DNA from: Schlesneria sp. DSM 10557
Lineage (GTDB): Bacteria > Planctomycetota > Planctomycetia > Planctomycetales > Planctomycetaceae
Assembly (NCBI RefSeq): GCF_041860085.1
Contig: NZ_CP124747.1
Span: 5,355,001 to 5,419,000 of the forward strand
Direction: 5' to 3'
Length of the DNA: 64,000 bases
The notes beneath the pieces were generated by a model. It was not told where the DNA came from, searched no databases, and was given only the letters and a program-made list of their open reading frames with translations. Position 1 is the stretch's first letter, and each line of letters opens with the position of its first letter. Positions 7,844-16,663 of the stretch are shown in pieces. The translations under genes were made by a program, and so were the position numbers.

Positions 7844-8953
7844 ATGACGGACACTGACCTGGATTCCGCTGCTTTGCCGAGTCGTTCGTTTGAGAGCAGG
7901 CCGCCGCTGGCCGACGACTTGCCTCCGGTCAAGCCCCCGTCGGCAGGTTTCATTGTCCAACTGTTCATTTTCCCCGCTTTGATTGTCCTGGGCGTGGTTG
8001 CCATCTGGTGGATGTTTGGTCTGATTGCAGTCGGTGAACAGGACTGGAGAAAGCTGGTTCAGGAGCTTCAAAGTCAAAATCTGCATGTTCGCAACCGCGC
8101 CATGTTCGGACTGGCTCAGGTGCTGGAGCAGGATTCACGTCGCGGCGAGCAGGGGCAGCAACTGAGAGGGAACCGCGAAATCGCTCAGGCGCTGGCGGAC
8201 CAGCTTGTGCTGGAACTTCGCAAGAACTCGACGGCGAAAGAAGCCGTTGCCATTCAGGAGTACCTGACGCGGGCGTTAGGGATGATGGACTCGATTGACG
8301 CGGTGGCGCCCGCACTGCTGGTCGCTCTGGAACCGCACAGGGAAGAAGACATTCGCAAAAGTGCATTGGTTTCGCTCGCTTATATTGCCGGCCGTGCGGA
8401 CGAAGTCGGTAAACCATTAGGCGACAGCCAGATCGTCCAGACTCTGATTGGGACTTCCAGTGAATCGACTCCGATCATCCGCCAGACCTCGACGTTCACG
8501 CTGGGGCTGTTCAATTCCCCCGCAGTGACTCAGCAACTGGAGGTGCTGGTTGAAAATCCTGATCGGTTTACGGCGGTGAATGCCGCAATTGGCCTCGCCC
8601 GGCGTGGTTCAACAAAAGGCTTCAAAGTCTTCCGTGACGCTCTGACGGAACCACTCGCGAAGAACGACGCGAAGCAACCTGCTGAACAGTCCAGTACCCG
8701 CCCAACGCCCTCTGGCGAGTCCTCTTCCTCGGCTTCTTCCACGTTGAACACAGATCCGTTTGGGGACCAGTTCCGGGTTCAAAAGAATGTCCTGAAGGCG
8801 GTGACCGATCTCGCGACCCGATTCGATAACGAACAGCGTGAAACGCTGATGCCCCTGGTTCAGCAATTGGCCTCGCAGCATCCCGAGATCCGGATTCGAG
8901 TCGACGCCGAGGGAGCGCTGAATTCCCTGAAAGCGGCTGCTTCCAGGAACTAA
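7844..8953 (+). CDS. Membrane-anchored HEAT-repeat protein
   Basis: A 369-residue protein with one TM segment at about residues 38-62 (FIVQLFIFPALIVLGVVAIWWMF), then helical HEAT/armadillo-type repeats (residues about 75-250, e.g. LHVRNRAMFGLAQVLEQ, IRKSALVSLAYIAGR, TAVNAAIGLARRGSTKGFKVFRDAL). A Ser/Thr/Pro-rich loop follows (about 275-305), and then a last helical repeat. HEAT repeats are protein-interaction scaffolds, so a docking role at the membrane is plausible but not shown. The next gene starts 16 bp downstream, so they are probably cotranscribed. Confidence 0.75.
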   Translation: MTDTDLDSAALPSRSFESRPPLADDLPPVKPPSAGFIVQLFIFPALIVLGVVAIWWMFGLIAVGEQDWRKLVQELQSQNLHVRNRAMFGLAQVLEQDSRRGEQGQQLRGNREIAQALADQLVLELRKNSTAKEAVAIQEYLTRALGMMDSIDAVAPALLVALEPHREEDIRKSALVSLAYIAGRADEVGKPLGDSQIVQTLIGTSSESTPIIRQTSTFTLGLFNSPAVTQQLEVLVENPDRFTAVNAAIGLARRGSTKGFKVFRDALTEPLAKNDAKQPAEQSSTRPTPSGESSSSASSTLNTDPFGDQFRVQKNVLKAVTDLATRFDNEQRETLMPLVQQLASQHPEIRIRVDAEGALNSLKAAASRN

Positions 8954-8968
8954 TCGACGGAACGCTTC

Positions 8969-9700
8969 ATGGCTGGTAACAAAAAGTCCGGTCCTCACTC
9001 CAGGGAGGATGCCATCGCGGTCGTTGCTGCCATGAAGTTCTGGTCGCGGCTGAGCGAGGCGCAGTCCGCCGTCGAGATCCCCTTCATTCGGCAGGCCAAA
9101 ACTCCCGCACCCTCCGTGCAACTGTTAATGAATCTTCCTCCGGCCCGGCATGACGATTCGCAGGTCTACTCGCTCAAGATCTCACTGAAGGGGGCCCGGC
9201 CCGAGATTTGGAGACGCGTCCAAACCCGTTCGATCTCTCTCGAATCTCTGCACAAGATCATTCAGGTCGTCATGGGATGGCAAGATGCTCATCTGCACGG
9301 TTTCGAAGTCCAGTCCACGCGAATCCCCTTGAAAGAGGAGGGGGCCGGCATCGATGAAGCGGGGGTCGAAATCTCGCAGTTCTACTCGGCGTGCTACAAC
9401 GCATTTCAGTATACCTATGATTTTGAGGACAACTGGATTCACGACATCGTGATCGAAGGCTGCAGTCAGGCGTCCGGTGAAATCATGTTGCCTTCCTGCA
9501 TCTCCGGAGAAGGGGCCAGTCCCCATGAAGATACCGGCGGAATTCATGTCTGGCGCAGTCTGCAGGCCGCGCTCAAGGGAGCTTCCAAAATACGGTCTGA
9601 GGCGAAGGCATTACTCAAAGCTCGCCTGGGTCATACGAACATCTCCCGAGAGTTGAAAATCGAAGACATCAATCACCGGTTGCGAACGGAATTTCATTAG
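8969..9700 (+). CDS. Plasmid pRiA4b ORF-3-like family protein
   Basis: A 243-residue protein whose central part carries the family hallmarks VYSLKISLKGARPEIWRRV, SLESLHKIIQVVMGWQDAHLHGF and YDFEDNWIHDIVIEG. The family takes its name from an Agrobacterium plasmid frame and its biochemical role is unknown; it often sits near mobile elements but is also chromosomal. It lies between the HEAT gene and ackA on the same strand (16-bp and 29-bp gaps), so it may be part of the transcript that feeds ackA-pta. Confidence 0.75.
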   Translation: MAGNKKSGPHSREDAIAVVAAMKFWSRLSEAQSAVEIPFIRQAKTPAPSVQLLMNLPPARHDDSQVYSLKISLKGARPEIWRRVQTRSISLESLHKIIQVVMGWQDAHLHGFEVQSTRIPLKEEGAGIDEAGVEISQFYSACYNAFQYTYDFEDNWIHDIVIEGCSQASGEIMLPSCISGEGASPHEDTGGIHVWRSLQAALKGASKIRSEAKALLKARLGHTNISRELKIEDINHRLRTEFH

Positions 9701-9729
9701 TTTTCTTAACGGCTTAATCGGGCAAACGC

Positions 9730-10947
9730 ATGAAAGTGGACCGTGGGCACGAAGTACTGATCATCAATTGCGGCAGCTCTTCGTTGAAGCTCGCATGGCT
9801 TGATGCAGCCACTGGCGTATTGAGGGCCAAGGGGCTTGTCGAGCGGATTGGTGAAATCGGGACGAAAGTCCGATTCACTCTGCAGGATGTCACGATCGAA
9901 AAGGAGGTACCGGGTCTGGACCACGGAGCCGCGCTGCGGGAACTGGTAGGGCTGTGCTGGACTGGCGGAGTCCATCCGTCGTCGGTGGTGGCGATCGGTC
10001 ATCGTATTGTTCACGGCGGCGAATTCTTCAGCCACCCGTGCCTGATTGACGACGAAGTCATCGCCCGGATCAGGGCCTGTGCCGAACTTGCACCCCTGCA
10101 CAATCCCGCCCATCTGGAAGGCATCAAAACCGCAAGGGATCTGTTCCCTGATCTGCCGCATGTTGCGGTCTTCGACACGGCCTTTCACCAGACTATGCCC
10201 GCAAAGGCCTTTCATTACGCGATCCCTTATCAGTGGTACGAAGAATTCAAAGCCCGCAAATACGGCTTCCATGGAACCAGTCATCAGTTTGTCTCCCGGG
10301 AAGCGGCTGTGCGTCTGGGACGCCCCGCCAATGACTGTCAGGTCGTCACAGCACACCTGGGGAACGGGTGCAGTGTGTGTGCGGTGAAGAACGGGAAAAG
10401 CGTCGATACCAGCATGGGGCTGACTCCTTCTGAAGGGCTCGTGATGGGGACACGCAGCGGTGATATTGATCCCAATCTGACGGAATACATTTCGGGAAAA
10501 TCGGGGCTGTCGATCCGTGAAGTGAACGACATGATCAACCGAAAAAGTGGACTGCTGGGGATCTCGGGATTGAGCAACGATATGCGGACCCTGACTGACG
10601 CAGCCATTGCCGGGCAGCCTCGGGCGGCTCTGGCGATCGAGGTCTTCTGTTACCGGCTGGCTCGTCAGGTCCTGGCCATGTGTGCGGCCCTCACGCGAAT
10701 TGATGCTCTGGTCTTTACTGGCGGAATCGGCGAGCACTCGTCGGTGGTCCGCGAAAAGACACTTTCCGCTCTGACAATTCTGGGGCCCGAACTGGACCCT
10801 GAACGCAATCTGGCAAACGGCATTCAATCTCAGGGACGAATCACGCGTGACGATTCGAACGGTCTGGTCGCACTGGTCATCCCCACCAATGAAGAATGGA
10901 TGATCGGGCAATTTGCGGTGGAACTGTGTCAGAAGCACGATCAGTAA
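9730..10947 (+). CDS. ackA: Acetate kinase
   Basis: A 405-residue cytoplasmic kinase that interconverts acetate plus ATP and acetyl phosphate plus ADP. It carries the ASKHA signatures: INCGSSSLKLAW near the N-terminus, GHRIVHGG, VFDTAFHQTMP, YGFHGTSHQFVS, HLGNGCSVCAV with the DTSMGLTPSEGLVMGTRSGDIDP block, and FTGGIGEHSSVVREK near the end. Length is normal for AckA. It is followed 12 bp later by pta, so the two make the classical acetate pathway operon. Confidence 0.97.
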   Translation: MKVDRGHEVLIINCGSSSLKLAWLDAATGVLRAKGLVERIGEIGTKVRFTLQDVTIEKEVPGLDHGAALRELVGLCWTGGVHPSSVVAIGHRIVHGGEFFSHPCLIDDEVIARIRACAELAPLHNPAHLEGIKTARDLFPDLPHVAVFDTAFHQTMPAKAFHYAIPYQWYEEFKARKYGFHGTSHQFVSREAAVRLGRPANDCQVVTAHLGNGCSVCAVKNGKSVDTSMGLTPSEGLVMGTRSGDIDPNLTEYISGKSGLSIREVNDMINRKSGLLGISGLSNDMRTLTDAAIAGQPRAALAIEVFCYRLARQVLAMCAALTRIDALVFTGGIGEHSSVVREKTLSALTILGPELDPERNLANGIQSQGRITRDDSNGLVALVIPTNEEWMIGQFAVELCQKHDQ

Positions 10948-10959
10948 AGGCTGTCGCCC

Positions 10960-13053
10960 ATGATGAAGAAGACGATCTTCCTCGTTCCGGTCCATGCGGA
11001 CTGCGGACTCACGACTGTTGCCTTGGGGATGGTTCGTGCCTTTGATCAGCTTGGCGTGCGGGTCGCGTTCTACAAACCGCTCGATCACCAGCGGGAGCGT
11101 GAACATGGTCCCGAGAGATCGACGCACTTCGTTCGTACCATCACGCAGCTTCAGCCCGCCCCCCCGATTCCACTCGACCGGGCCGAACGCCTGGTCAGTG
11201 CTCAGGAACTCGACCGACTGCGGACGGAATTCATCACGGCCTTCCATCAGTCCACTCCTGACGCCGAGGTCGTGATCGTCGAAGGACTGGTCTCGACCCG
11301 CCAGTCGTCGATTGACTGGAACGAAGAACTGGTCGGGATCCTCAGCGCCGACGTGGTCCTTGTTGCGGCCGAAGGGGACCGGTCGAGCGACCGGCTGCGC
11401 CATGATCTCGAGACCGCTGCCAGCCCCTACGGCGGCATGCAGAGCGAACGGGTCATGGGATGCATTCTGAACCGTGTCCGACTGCAAAGCGGAGAGACGT
11501 GCGAGGCGGCCCGGTCCCGCTATGCCAAGGCCGTTGTTTCCCGGCCGCACGCCGATTTTTCTGTGATCGGGTGCATTCCCTATCACGCGGAACTGACTCA
11601 CTGTCGGCCTCGCGATATCGCCGCTCATCTGAAGGCTGAGGTGGTCTTCGCGGGGGAAATCGATGATCGTCGAGTCAAACAAATTTCGCTGCTGGCCCGG
11701 CGAGTACCGCACCTTTTCTATACCTTCCGTCCGGGTGCCATCCTGGTCACGCCAGCCGATCGTGACGATGTGATCATCGCGATCGCCATGGCGGCTCTGA
11801 ACGGAATTCCGATCGCCGGGCTGGTCCTGACCGGTGAACTTCCGATCGAAGAATCGGTGAAAGCGTTTTGCATGCCCGGTTTCCAGACGGGGCTTCCCGT
11901 CTTCTGGGTTCCCAAAAGCAGCTATGAAACGGCGACGGCGCTCTACGGGATGAGTCAGGAAATTCCCGCCGACGACACGCAGCGAATCCGCTCGGCGATG
12001 GAGTTCGCCGCGAGTCATCTCGATGAACGGTGGCTGACCGCACACCGCAGCAGCGATGCCGAACCCCGCATGTCCCCTGCGGCATTCTGTTATCAACTGA
12101 CGGAACGGGCGAAGCTGGCGAACCGTCGGATTCTGCTCCCCGAAGGGGACGAACCGAGGACAATCAAAGCGGCCGTCATCTGTCAGGAACGTCGGATCGC
12201 TCGCTGTGTCCTGATGGGAAAGCCCGACGAAATCCGCCGCGTTGCTCACGGATTGGGACTGGAGCTTCCCGCCGATCTGGAGATCATCGATGTCGATTCG
12301 ATCCGTGAGCACTATGTTGCTCCACTCGTGGAAATGCGAAAGAGTAAAGGGCTGTCTGAGCAGGCTGCGGCCGATCAACTGACTGATAACGTCGTCCTGG
12401 GAACCGTCATGCTGGCACAGGGCGAAGCGGACGGACTGGTGTCCGGAGCCGTCCATTCCACCGCCAATACGATCCGTCCAGCCCTGCAGCTCATTAAAAC
12501 GAAGCCCGGTGTCAGCCTGGTGTCGTCTGTCTTCTTTATGTGCCTCCCCGATCAGGTCGTGGTGTATGGGGACTGTGCCGTGGTGACGGACCCCGATGCT
12601 CAGGGATTAGCCGAAATCGCCATTCAAAGTGCAGACTCGGCGAAGCAGTTTGGCATTACCCCTCGAGTCGCTTTGATCAGCTACTCGACAGGAACCTCCG
12701 GGAGCGGTGTCGATGTCGATAAAGTTCGGGAAGCAGTCCGCATCGCCCGAGAACTGCGGCCCGATCTCCTGATTGATGGACCTCTTCAATATGACGCCGC
12801 CTCGACACTCGACGTCGCCCAGACAAAAGCGCCGGACAGTGCCGTGGCGGGGAAAGCCACTGTGTTTGTCTTCCCTGACTTGAACACCGGTAACACGACT
12901 TATAAAGCCGTACAGCGTAGCGCCAATGTCGTTAGTATTGGTCCCATGCTGCAGGGGCTGAAGCGGCCGGTCAATGACCTTTCGCGAGGAGCACTGATCG
13001 ACGATATCGTCTACACCATCGCCTTAACGGCTGTGCAAGCCACCCAAAGTTGA
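10960..13053 (+). CDS. pta: Phosphate acetyltransferase (long form)
   Basis: A 697-residue enzyme that converts acetyl phosphate and CoA to acetyl-CoA and phosphate. The first 380 residues are the long-form regulatory part: a P-loop-like N-terminal domain (VPVHADCGLTTVALGMVRAF, lacking a full GKT) and a DRTGG-type domain (RPGAILVTPADRDDVIIAIAMAALNG). The C-terminal 330 residues are the catalytic PTA domain (ILLPEGDEPRTIKAA, TDNVVLGTVMLAQGEADGLVSGAVHST, ALISYSTGTSGSG, DGPLQYDAA, FVFPDLNTGNTTYKAVQR). The N-terminal dethiobiotin-synthetase-like P-loop reads ADCGLTTV rather than SGSGKTT, so nucleotide binding is uncertain. Confidence 0.95.
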   Translation: MMKKTIFLVPVHADCGLTTVALGMVRAFDQLGVRVAFYKPLDHQREREHGPERSTHFVRTITQLQPAPPIPLDRAERLVSAQELDRLRTEFITAFHQSTPDAEVVIVEGLVSTRQSSIDWNEELVGILSADVVLVAAEGDRSSDRLRHDLETAASPYGGMQSERVMGCILNRVRLQSGETCEAARSRYAKAVVSRPHADFSVIGCIPYHAELTHCRPRDIAAHLKAEVVFAGEIDDRRVKQISLLARRVPHLFYTFRPGAILVTPADRDDVIIAIAMAALNGIPIAGLVLTGELPIEESVKAFCMPGFQTGLPVFWVPKSSYETATALYGMSQEIPADDTQRIRSAMEFAASHLDERWLTAHRSSDAEPRMSPAAFCYQLTERAKLANRRILLPEGDEPRTIKAAVICQERRIARCVLMGKPDEIRRVAHGLGLELPADLEIIDVDSIREHYVAPLVEMRKSKGLSEQAAADQLTDNVVLGTVMLAQGEADGLVSGAVHSTANTIRPALQLIKTKPGVSLVSSVFFMCLPDQVVVYGDCAVVTDPDAQGLAEIAIQSADSAKQFGITPRVALISYSTGTSGSGVDVDKVREAVRIARELRPDLLIDGPLQYDAASTLDVAQTKAPDSAVAGKATVFVFPDLNTGNTTYKAVQRSANVVSIGPMLQGLKRPVNDLSRGALIDDIVYTIALTAVQATQS

Positions 13054-13071
13054 GCTCATCGTTCGCTGACA

Positions 13072-13587
13072 TCATCGTTTTCGACGGACGATCGCCGGCG
13101 CCAGAAACTGCGGCGACTGAAGGACGTCATTCAGGCTGGTCTCAATTTCCGGCAGCAGTTCATCTCCCGTCTCAGGAAGTCGGCGGGTGATCACGCCTCC
13201 CTGGATGTCGCTCAGCACCTGCCTCAAGTCTGCATGAACCCGTTCACGAAACTGATCGACATCGCTGCTGGAAAGGTCGCGGCGGATGAGCGATGTCGTC
13301 GGGGAGGAACCCGGTTCATCACTTAAGTGTTCCCGGTGACGCTTCAGTTGCGCGAGTGTTTTTCCTTCTGTCCGGTAGAGCAGTCCATCGACGTAGGCTC
13401 GCCGTAGCCGCTTCTGTGCATCGAATCGGTACATCAGATCGTGCCCACGATAAACGAACAGCCAGCCGAGAGCATTGAATCCAACCACGGCCAGTAATTG
13501 ACCGTCCGGAGAACAGCATTCGATTCGCCGAATCAGCGACACCATCTCGGCCATCAAGTCTTCACGGTCTGATTCATTTTGAGCCAT
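13072..13587 (-). CDS. Hypothetical protein, 171 residues
   Basis: A soluble, charged protein with no signal peptide and no motif I recognise. The middle region has a mixed alpha/beta pattern (QLLAVVGFNALGWLFVYRGHDLMYRF) and the C-terminal half is mostly helical (SSDVDQFRERVHADLRQVLSDI). It is convergent with pta and only 18 bp from its stop. Codon use resembles its neighbours. It may be a planctomycete-specific family. Confidence 0.6.
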   Translation of the reverse strand: MAQNESDREDLMAEMVSLIRRIECCSPDGQLLAVVGFNALGWLFVYRGHDLMYRFDAQKRLRRAYVDGLLYRTEGKTLAQLKRHREHLSDEPGSSPTTSLIRRDLSSSDVDQFRERVHADLRQVLSDIQGGVITRRLPETGDELLPEIETSLNDVLQSPQFLAPAIVRRKR

Positions 13588-13833
13588 CTGTGCTATCTGC
13601 CTTCTTCGGTATCCCGTGCATCTGCATGAGTTTGCGTGATGCTCTGGTTATTCCGCCACTCGTTTCGTGTGACACTATGTCTTTTCGCGTTCTAAGGGCG
13701 GCGGTGAGTCAGTTCTCATTGGTATGATACCTGCTCAATTCTGGCGATTGTCCTGATCGATCCTGAAAACTCCATTCACCGTACCCGTGTGCGGTTGGCC
13801 GAATCCTGTCAAAGCAGAATGTGAGATTTTCCT

Positions 13834-14997
13834 ATGAGTCCTTCCTCGGTTGACCTGTCTGATCCGCTGTCGTCCGCTGAGTTTGCGGTGATCGACGAAC
13901 AGCGCAGGGCGGAAATCGATCGGCGTCACGCACTCGTTCGGGACTTGCTGGAACGGGAAGGCTATGCGGCCCTGCTGATTCAGCAACCGGGCAACTTTGC
14001 CTGGATCACCGGAGGGCAGCTCAATCAGCGTGGAGGGCTCACCGGCCAGACCGGCGCCGTCTTCGTCACTCCCGACGCTCGCCTGATCGCCTGCAGCAAC
14101 GCCAACACAGCCCAGTTCTTTGAGGCCGAAGTCTCGGGGCTCGGCTTCCAGCTCAAGGAACGGCCCTGGTTTGAGCCCCGCGGAGTAATGGTCTCGGACC
14201 TTTGTCGTGGTCGACGCGTGGCCAGCGATACGGGGGTGAATGGGACCGATGATGTCAGCTTGCTCCTGCTGGGAATGAGGTTGCCCCTCTCTGACTATGA
14301 AGTCAGTTCCATGCGAGAGGCGGGGAAGATTATCGCTCATGCGGTCGAGGCGACCGCCCGGGGGATGACGAGAGGTCGTACGGAAGCAGAAATCGCCGGT
14401 GAAGTGGCACACCGACTGATCAAACGAGGCGTCGACCCGCAGCGAATCCAGGTTGTGGCCGACGGACGTGGACGCCGTTTCCGCTATTGGAATCACGATC
14501 AATCTCCTGTTCATCGCTACTGTACCATCTCCGTGGTCGGACGGTATCGAGGCTTGTTCGTTGGCGCGGCCCGCACGGTTTCATTGGGAGAGCCCCCTCG
14601 CGATCTGCTGGAGGCCTTCGAGCGTGCTGCTCTCGTCGCGGCGACGGGCATGTTCTTTTCACAACCGGAATGGGAACTGTTCGAAGTCTGGAGCCGTGTC
14701 CGCCGGATCTACGAAAAATCGGGAGCTGCCTCCGAGTGGCAACAGGCGGATCAGGCAGACATCGTCGAGTACGAATTTGGTTCGGTTCCGCTGATGCCCA
14801 GCAGCGAGTTTCGCCTCACCCCCGGTGTCCCCATTTTCTGGCATCCCTCGGTCGGTCCCGCCCTGCTGGGAGAAACCGTCGTTGTCACCAAAGAGGGAAC
14901 CGAGGTTCTCACCCCCGCCACCGACTGGCCCACATTCCCGATCAGTGTCAAAGGGGTGAACGTCAAAATCCCGGCCATTCTCGTCGTGAATAACTAA
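13834..14997 (+). CDS. M24 peptidase-fold protein without the metal site
   Basis: A 387-residue protein with the Xaa-Pro aminopeptidase layout: a creatinase-like N-terminal domain (RRHALVRDLLEREGYAALLIQQPGNFAWITGG) and a pita-bread C-terminal domain (EVSSMREAGKIIAHAVEATARGMTRGRTEAEIAGEVAHRLIKRG). Active M24 enzymes bind two metals through Asp, Asp, His, Glu, Glu. Here the Asp pair region reads HRYCTISVVGRYRGLFVGAARTVSLG, with no DxG..xxxxDxT pattern, and the GHGxG and ExG/E blocks are also absent. It is probably a binding protein or a repurposed enzyme rather than a peptidase. Monocistronic, with a divergent gene upstream. Confidence 0.7.
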   Translation: MSPSSVDLSDPLSSAEFAVIDEQRRAEIDRRHALVRDLLEREGYAALLIQQPGNFAWITGGQLNQRGGLTGQTGAVFVTPDARLIACSNANTAQFFEAEVSGLGFQLKERPWFEPRGVMVSDLCRGRRVASDTGVNGTDDVSLLLLGMRLPLSDYEVSSMREAGKIIAHAVEATARGMTRGRTEAEIAGEVAHRLIKRGVDPQRIQVVADGRGRRFRYWNHDQSPVHRYCTISVVGRYRGLFVGAARTVSLGEPPRDLLEAFERAALVAATGMFFSQPEWELFEVWSRVRRIYEKSGAASEWQQADQADIVEYEFGSVPLMPSSEFRLTPGVPIFWHPSVGPALLGETVVVTKEGTEVLTPATDWPTFPISVKGVNVKIPAILVVNN

Positions 14998-15088
14998 TCC
15001 TGGCGCGTGGCTGACGCGGCCTGTTTCCTGTCTCACGCTTTCTCCCGTCTCGTCAGGGGGCGCCAGACTCCCTTGAGCGAAGCCGGGT

Positions 15089-15805
15089 TCACGGCTGCGG
15101 GGCTTCCAGTCCTTCAAAAAAGCTGCTTCCAATCCGGACGATAGTCGCTCCTTCCTCGATCCCGACCTCGAAGTCGCCACTCATTCCCATCGAGAGTTGA
15201 TCGAGCGACCAGCGGCCGTTGCAGTCCGCTTTCAGTCGGTCTCTCAATTCCCGGAGCTGCCGGAAATACGGCCGGGACGCTTCGGCGTCGTCGCTGAGCG
15301 GTGCCATCGCCATCAGTCCTGCAATCTCGACCGAGTCGGTTGTTTGCAGAGCCGGCCAGGCGGCGATCAACTCCTCCGCCGTGAATCCGTCTTTGCTCTC
15401 TTCATTGGCGATATTGACTTCCAGCAGGATGCGAGGCCGTCGTCCCAGCTTTTCGGCCTGACGAGCGATCTGCTCAAACAAACGAGTGGAATCGACCGAA
15501 TGAATCAGGTCGGTCAGGGGCAGGATGTCTTCCACCTTGTTTCGCTGCAGGTGGCCAATCAGGTGCCAGCGAACGGCCGAGTCCAGCACTTCCGCCCGCT
15601 TGGCGAGTTGCTGCGGTCGAGCCTCACCCAGCTCCCGCACCCCCAGCAAGATCAGTTCCTCAACCCAGCTCAGCTCGGCATACTTCGTCACCGCCACCAC
15701 CGTGATGTCGTGAGGTTGCCGGTGGGAGCGTGCGCAGGCCGCCGCCACACGTTGTTGAATCGCCGCAAGATTTTCTCGCAATCGGTTTTTGCTTTCGTCA
15801 CTCAT
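15089..15805 (-). CDS. YggS-type pyridoxal phosphate homeostasis protein
   Basis: A 238-residue protein of the YggS/PROSC family, which binds PLP on a single TIM barrel and keeps free PLP in balance. Visible signatures are ITVVAVTKYAELSWVEELILLGVRELGEARPQQ with the PLP lysine in AVTK (about residue 40), WHLIGHLQRNKVEDILP, ILLEVNIANEESKDGF, IAGLMAMAPLSDDAEASRPYFRQLREL and LSMGMSGDFEVGIEEGATIVRIGSSFF. It is full length. The CYTH gene lies upstream on the same strand, 63 bp past its stop. Confidence 0.93.
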   Translation of the reverse strand: MSDESKNRLRENLAAIQQRVAAACARSHRQPHDITVVAVTKYAELSWVEELILLGVRELGEARPQQLAKRAEVLDSAVRWHLIGHLQRNKVEDILPLTDLIHSVDSTRLFEQIARQAEKLGRRPRILLEVNIANEESKDGFTAEELIAAWPALQTTDSVEIAGLMAMAPLSDDAEASRPYFRQLRELRDRLKADCNGRWSLDQLSMGMSGDFEVGIEEGATIVRIGSSFFEGLEAPQP

Positions 15806-15868
15806 CGCAGCCTCGTTTCTCCACAGCCTCGATTCACTCGGTTCGGGTACCAGAGCAGGGGGGGGGGC

Positions 15869-16450
15869 TCAATCTGCCTGCCGCGTGGCGTCGTCCCGGT
15901 CGATCAGCAGATTGAGGTACGACCGGGATTCGGCGACCTCAAGACCGAGTGAGCGGGCCAGTTGCCAGATGGCGGACTCCGCCTGCGTCCGTTCCCCCTC
16001 CTCGGCCAGGAGTTCAATTTCCAGGAACGATTGTCCCAGCTCCGGGACTTCATCCAGCGCCAGTTCAAAGTTCTGTCCAGACTGAACCAGTCGCAGTATC
16101 CGCCGCAACTTGCGCACTTCCCGGACGAAGCGAAAGCCGAGCAGGTCCAGCATCTGACGTAGCTGATCAGTGGCTTGAGAGCCCTCGTCGAATCCGACTT
16201 CAATTTCATGGCGCGTTTTCGCCGTGGTGCCGATCACCGCACCTTTATAGGTGACGCAATTCGTGTTTCCGACAGATCGAATCCGCAGCGCCTCGTCCGT
16301 CTGGCGAAAATCGCGGGACGGATGGTTGAAGTAACGATCGACGTGAGTCACCACGTCGTCGGCCGTTGCCCCCCGGTTCCGCAACAGCGATTCAATCGAT
16401 GCGGGATCTTCGATGCGAAACTTCAATTCAACTTCATAGGTCTTGGTCAT
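15869..16450 (-). CDS. CYTH domain protein (class IV adenylate cyclase/thiamine triphosphatase-like)
   Basis: A 193-residue protein with the CYTH tunnel fold. The signature ExExK is in YEVELKFRI at the N-terminus, followed by basic and acidic strands (HVDRYFNHPSRDFRQTDEALRIRSVG, TYKGAVIG, RHEIEVGFDEG, LRRILRLVQSGQNFELALDEVPELGQSFLEIELL). This layout with a Tyr-Phe-rich early segment fits the CyaB class IV cyclase branch; triphosphate hydrolase activity is equally possible. The start is the ATG at 16450. A much longer in-frame upstream extension is antisense to pgk and is not coding. Confidence 0.85.
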   Translation of the reverse strand: MTKTYEVELKFRIEDPASIESLLRNRGATADDVVTHVDRYFNHPSRDFRQTDEALRIRSVGNTNCVTYKGAVIGTTAKTRHEIEVGFDEGSQATDQLRQMLDLLGFRFVREVRKLRRILRLVQSGQNFELALDEVPELGQSFLEIELLAEEGERTQAESAIWQLARSLGLEVAESRSYLNLLIDRDDATRQAD

Positions 16451-16663
16451 AGTCACTCCCGGTCGCAGTCTAATCGAGAAATCGTGTTCGGAAAGGGTGC
16501 CAGTCGGGTTCGAAATCGGAAGTGACCAGTGACCGACACCGTCGCAGCGCTTGGTTTCGCCCGTCTGGCTATCTAAAATGACGCGGTTCAACATAGATGA
16601 TTCCCCCGTTTTGTGGAGGGGGCTCAATTCGCTAGGGTCTCCCAGGAAAAAGTACTCTCGATC

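Noticed and set aside
9706-12456. A 916-codon open frame on the minus strand
   Set aside because: It lies antisense to ackA and pta, which are unmistakable. The translation is His/Arg/Asp-rich noise typical of the reverse strand of GC-rich genes.
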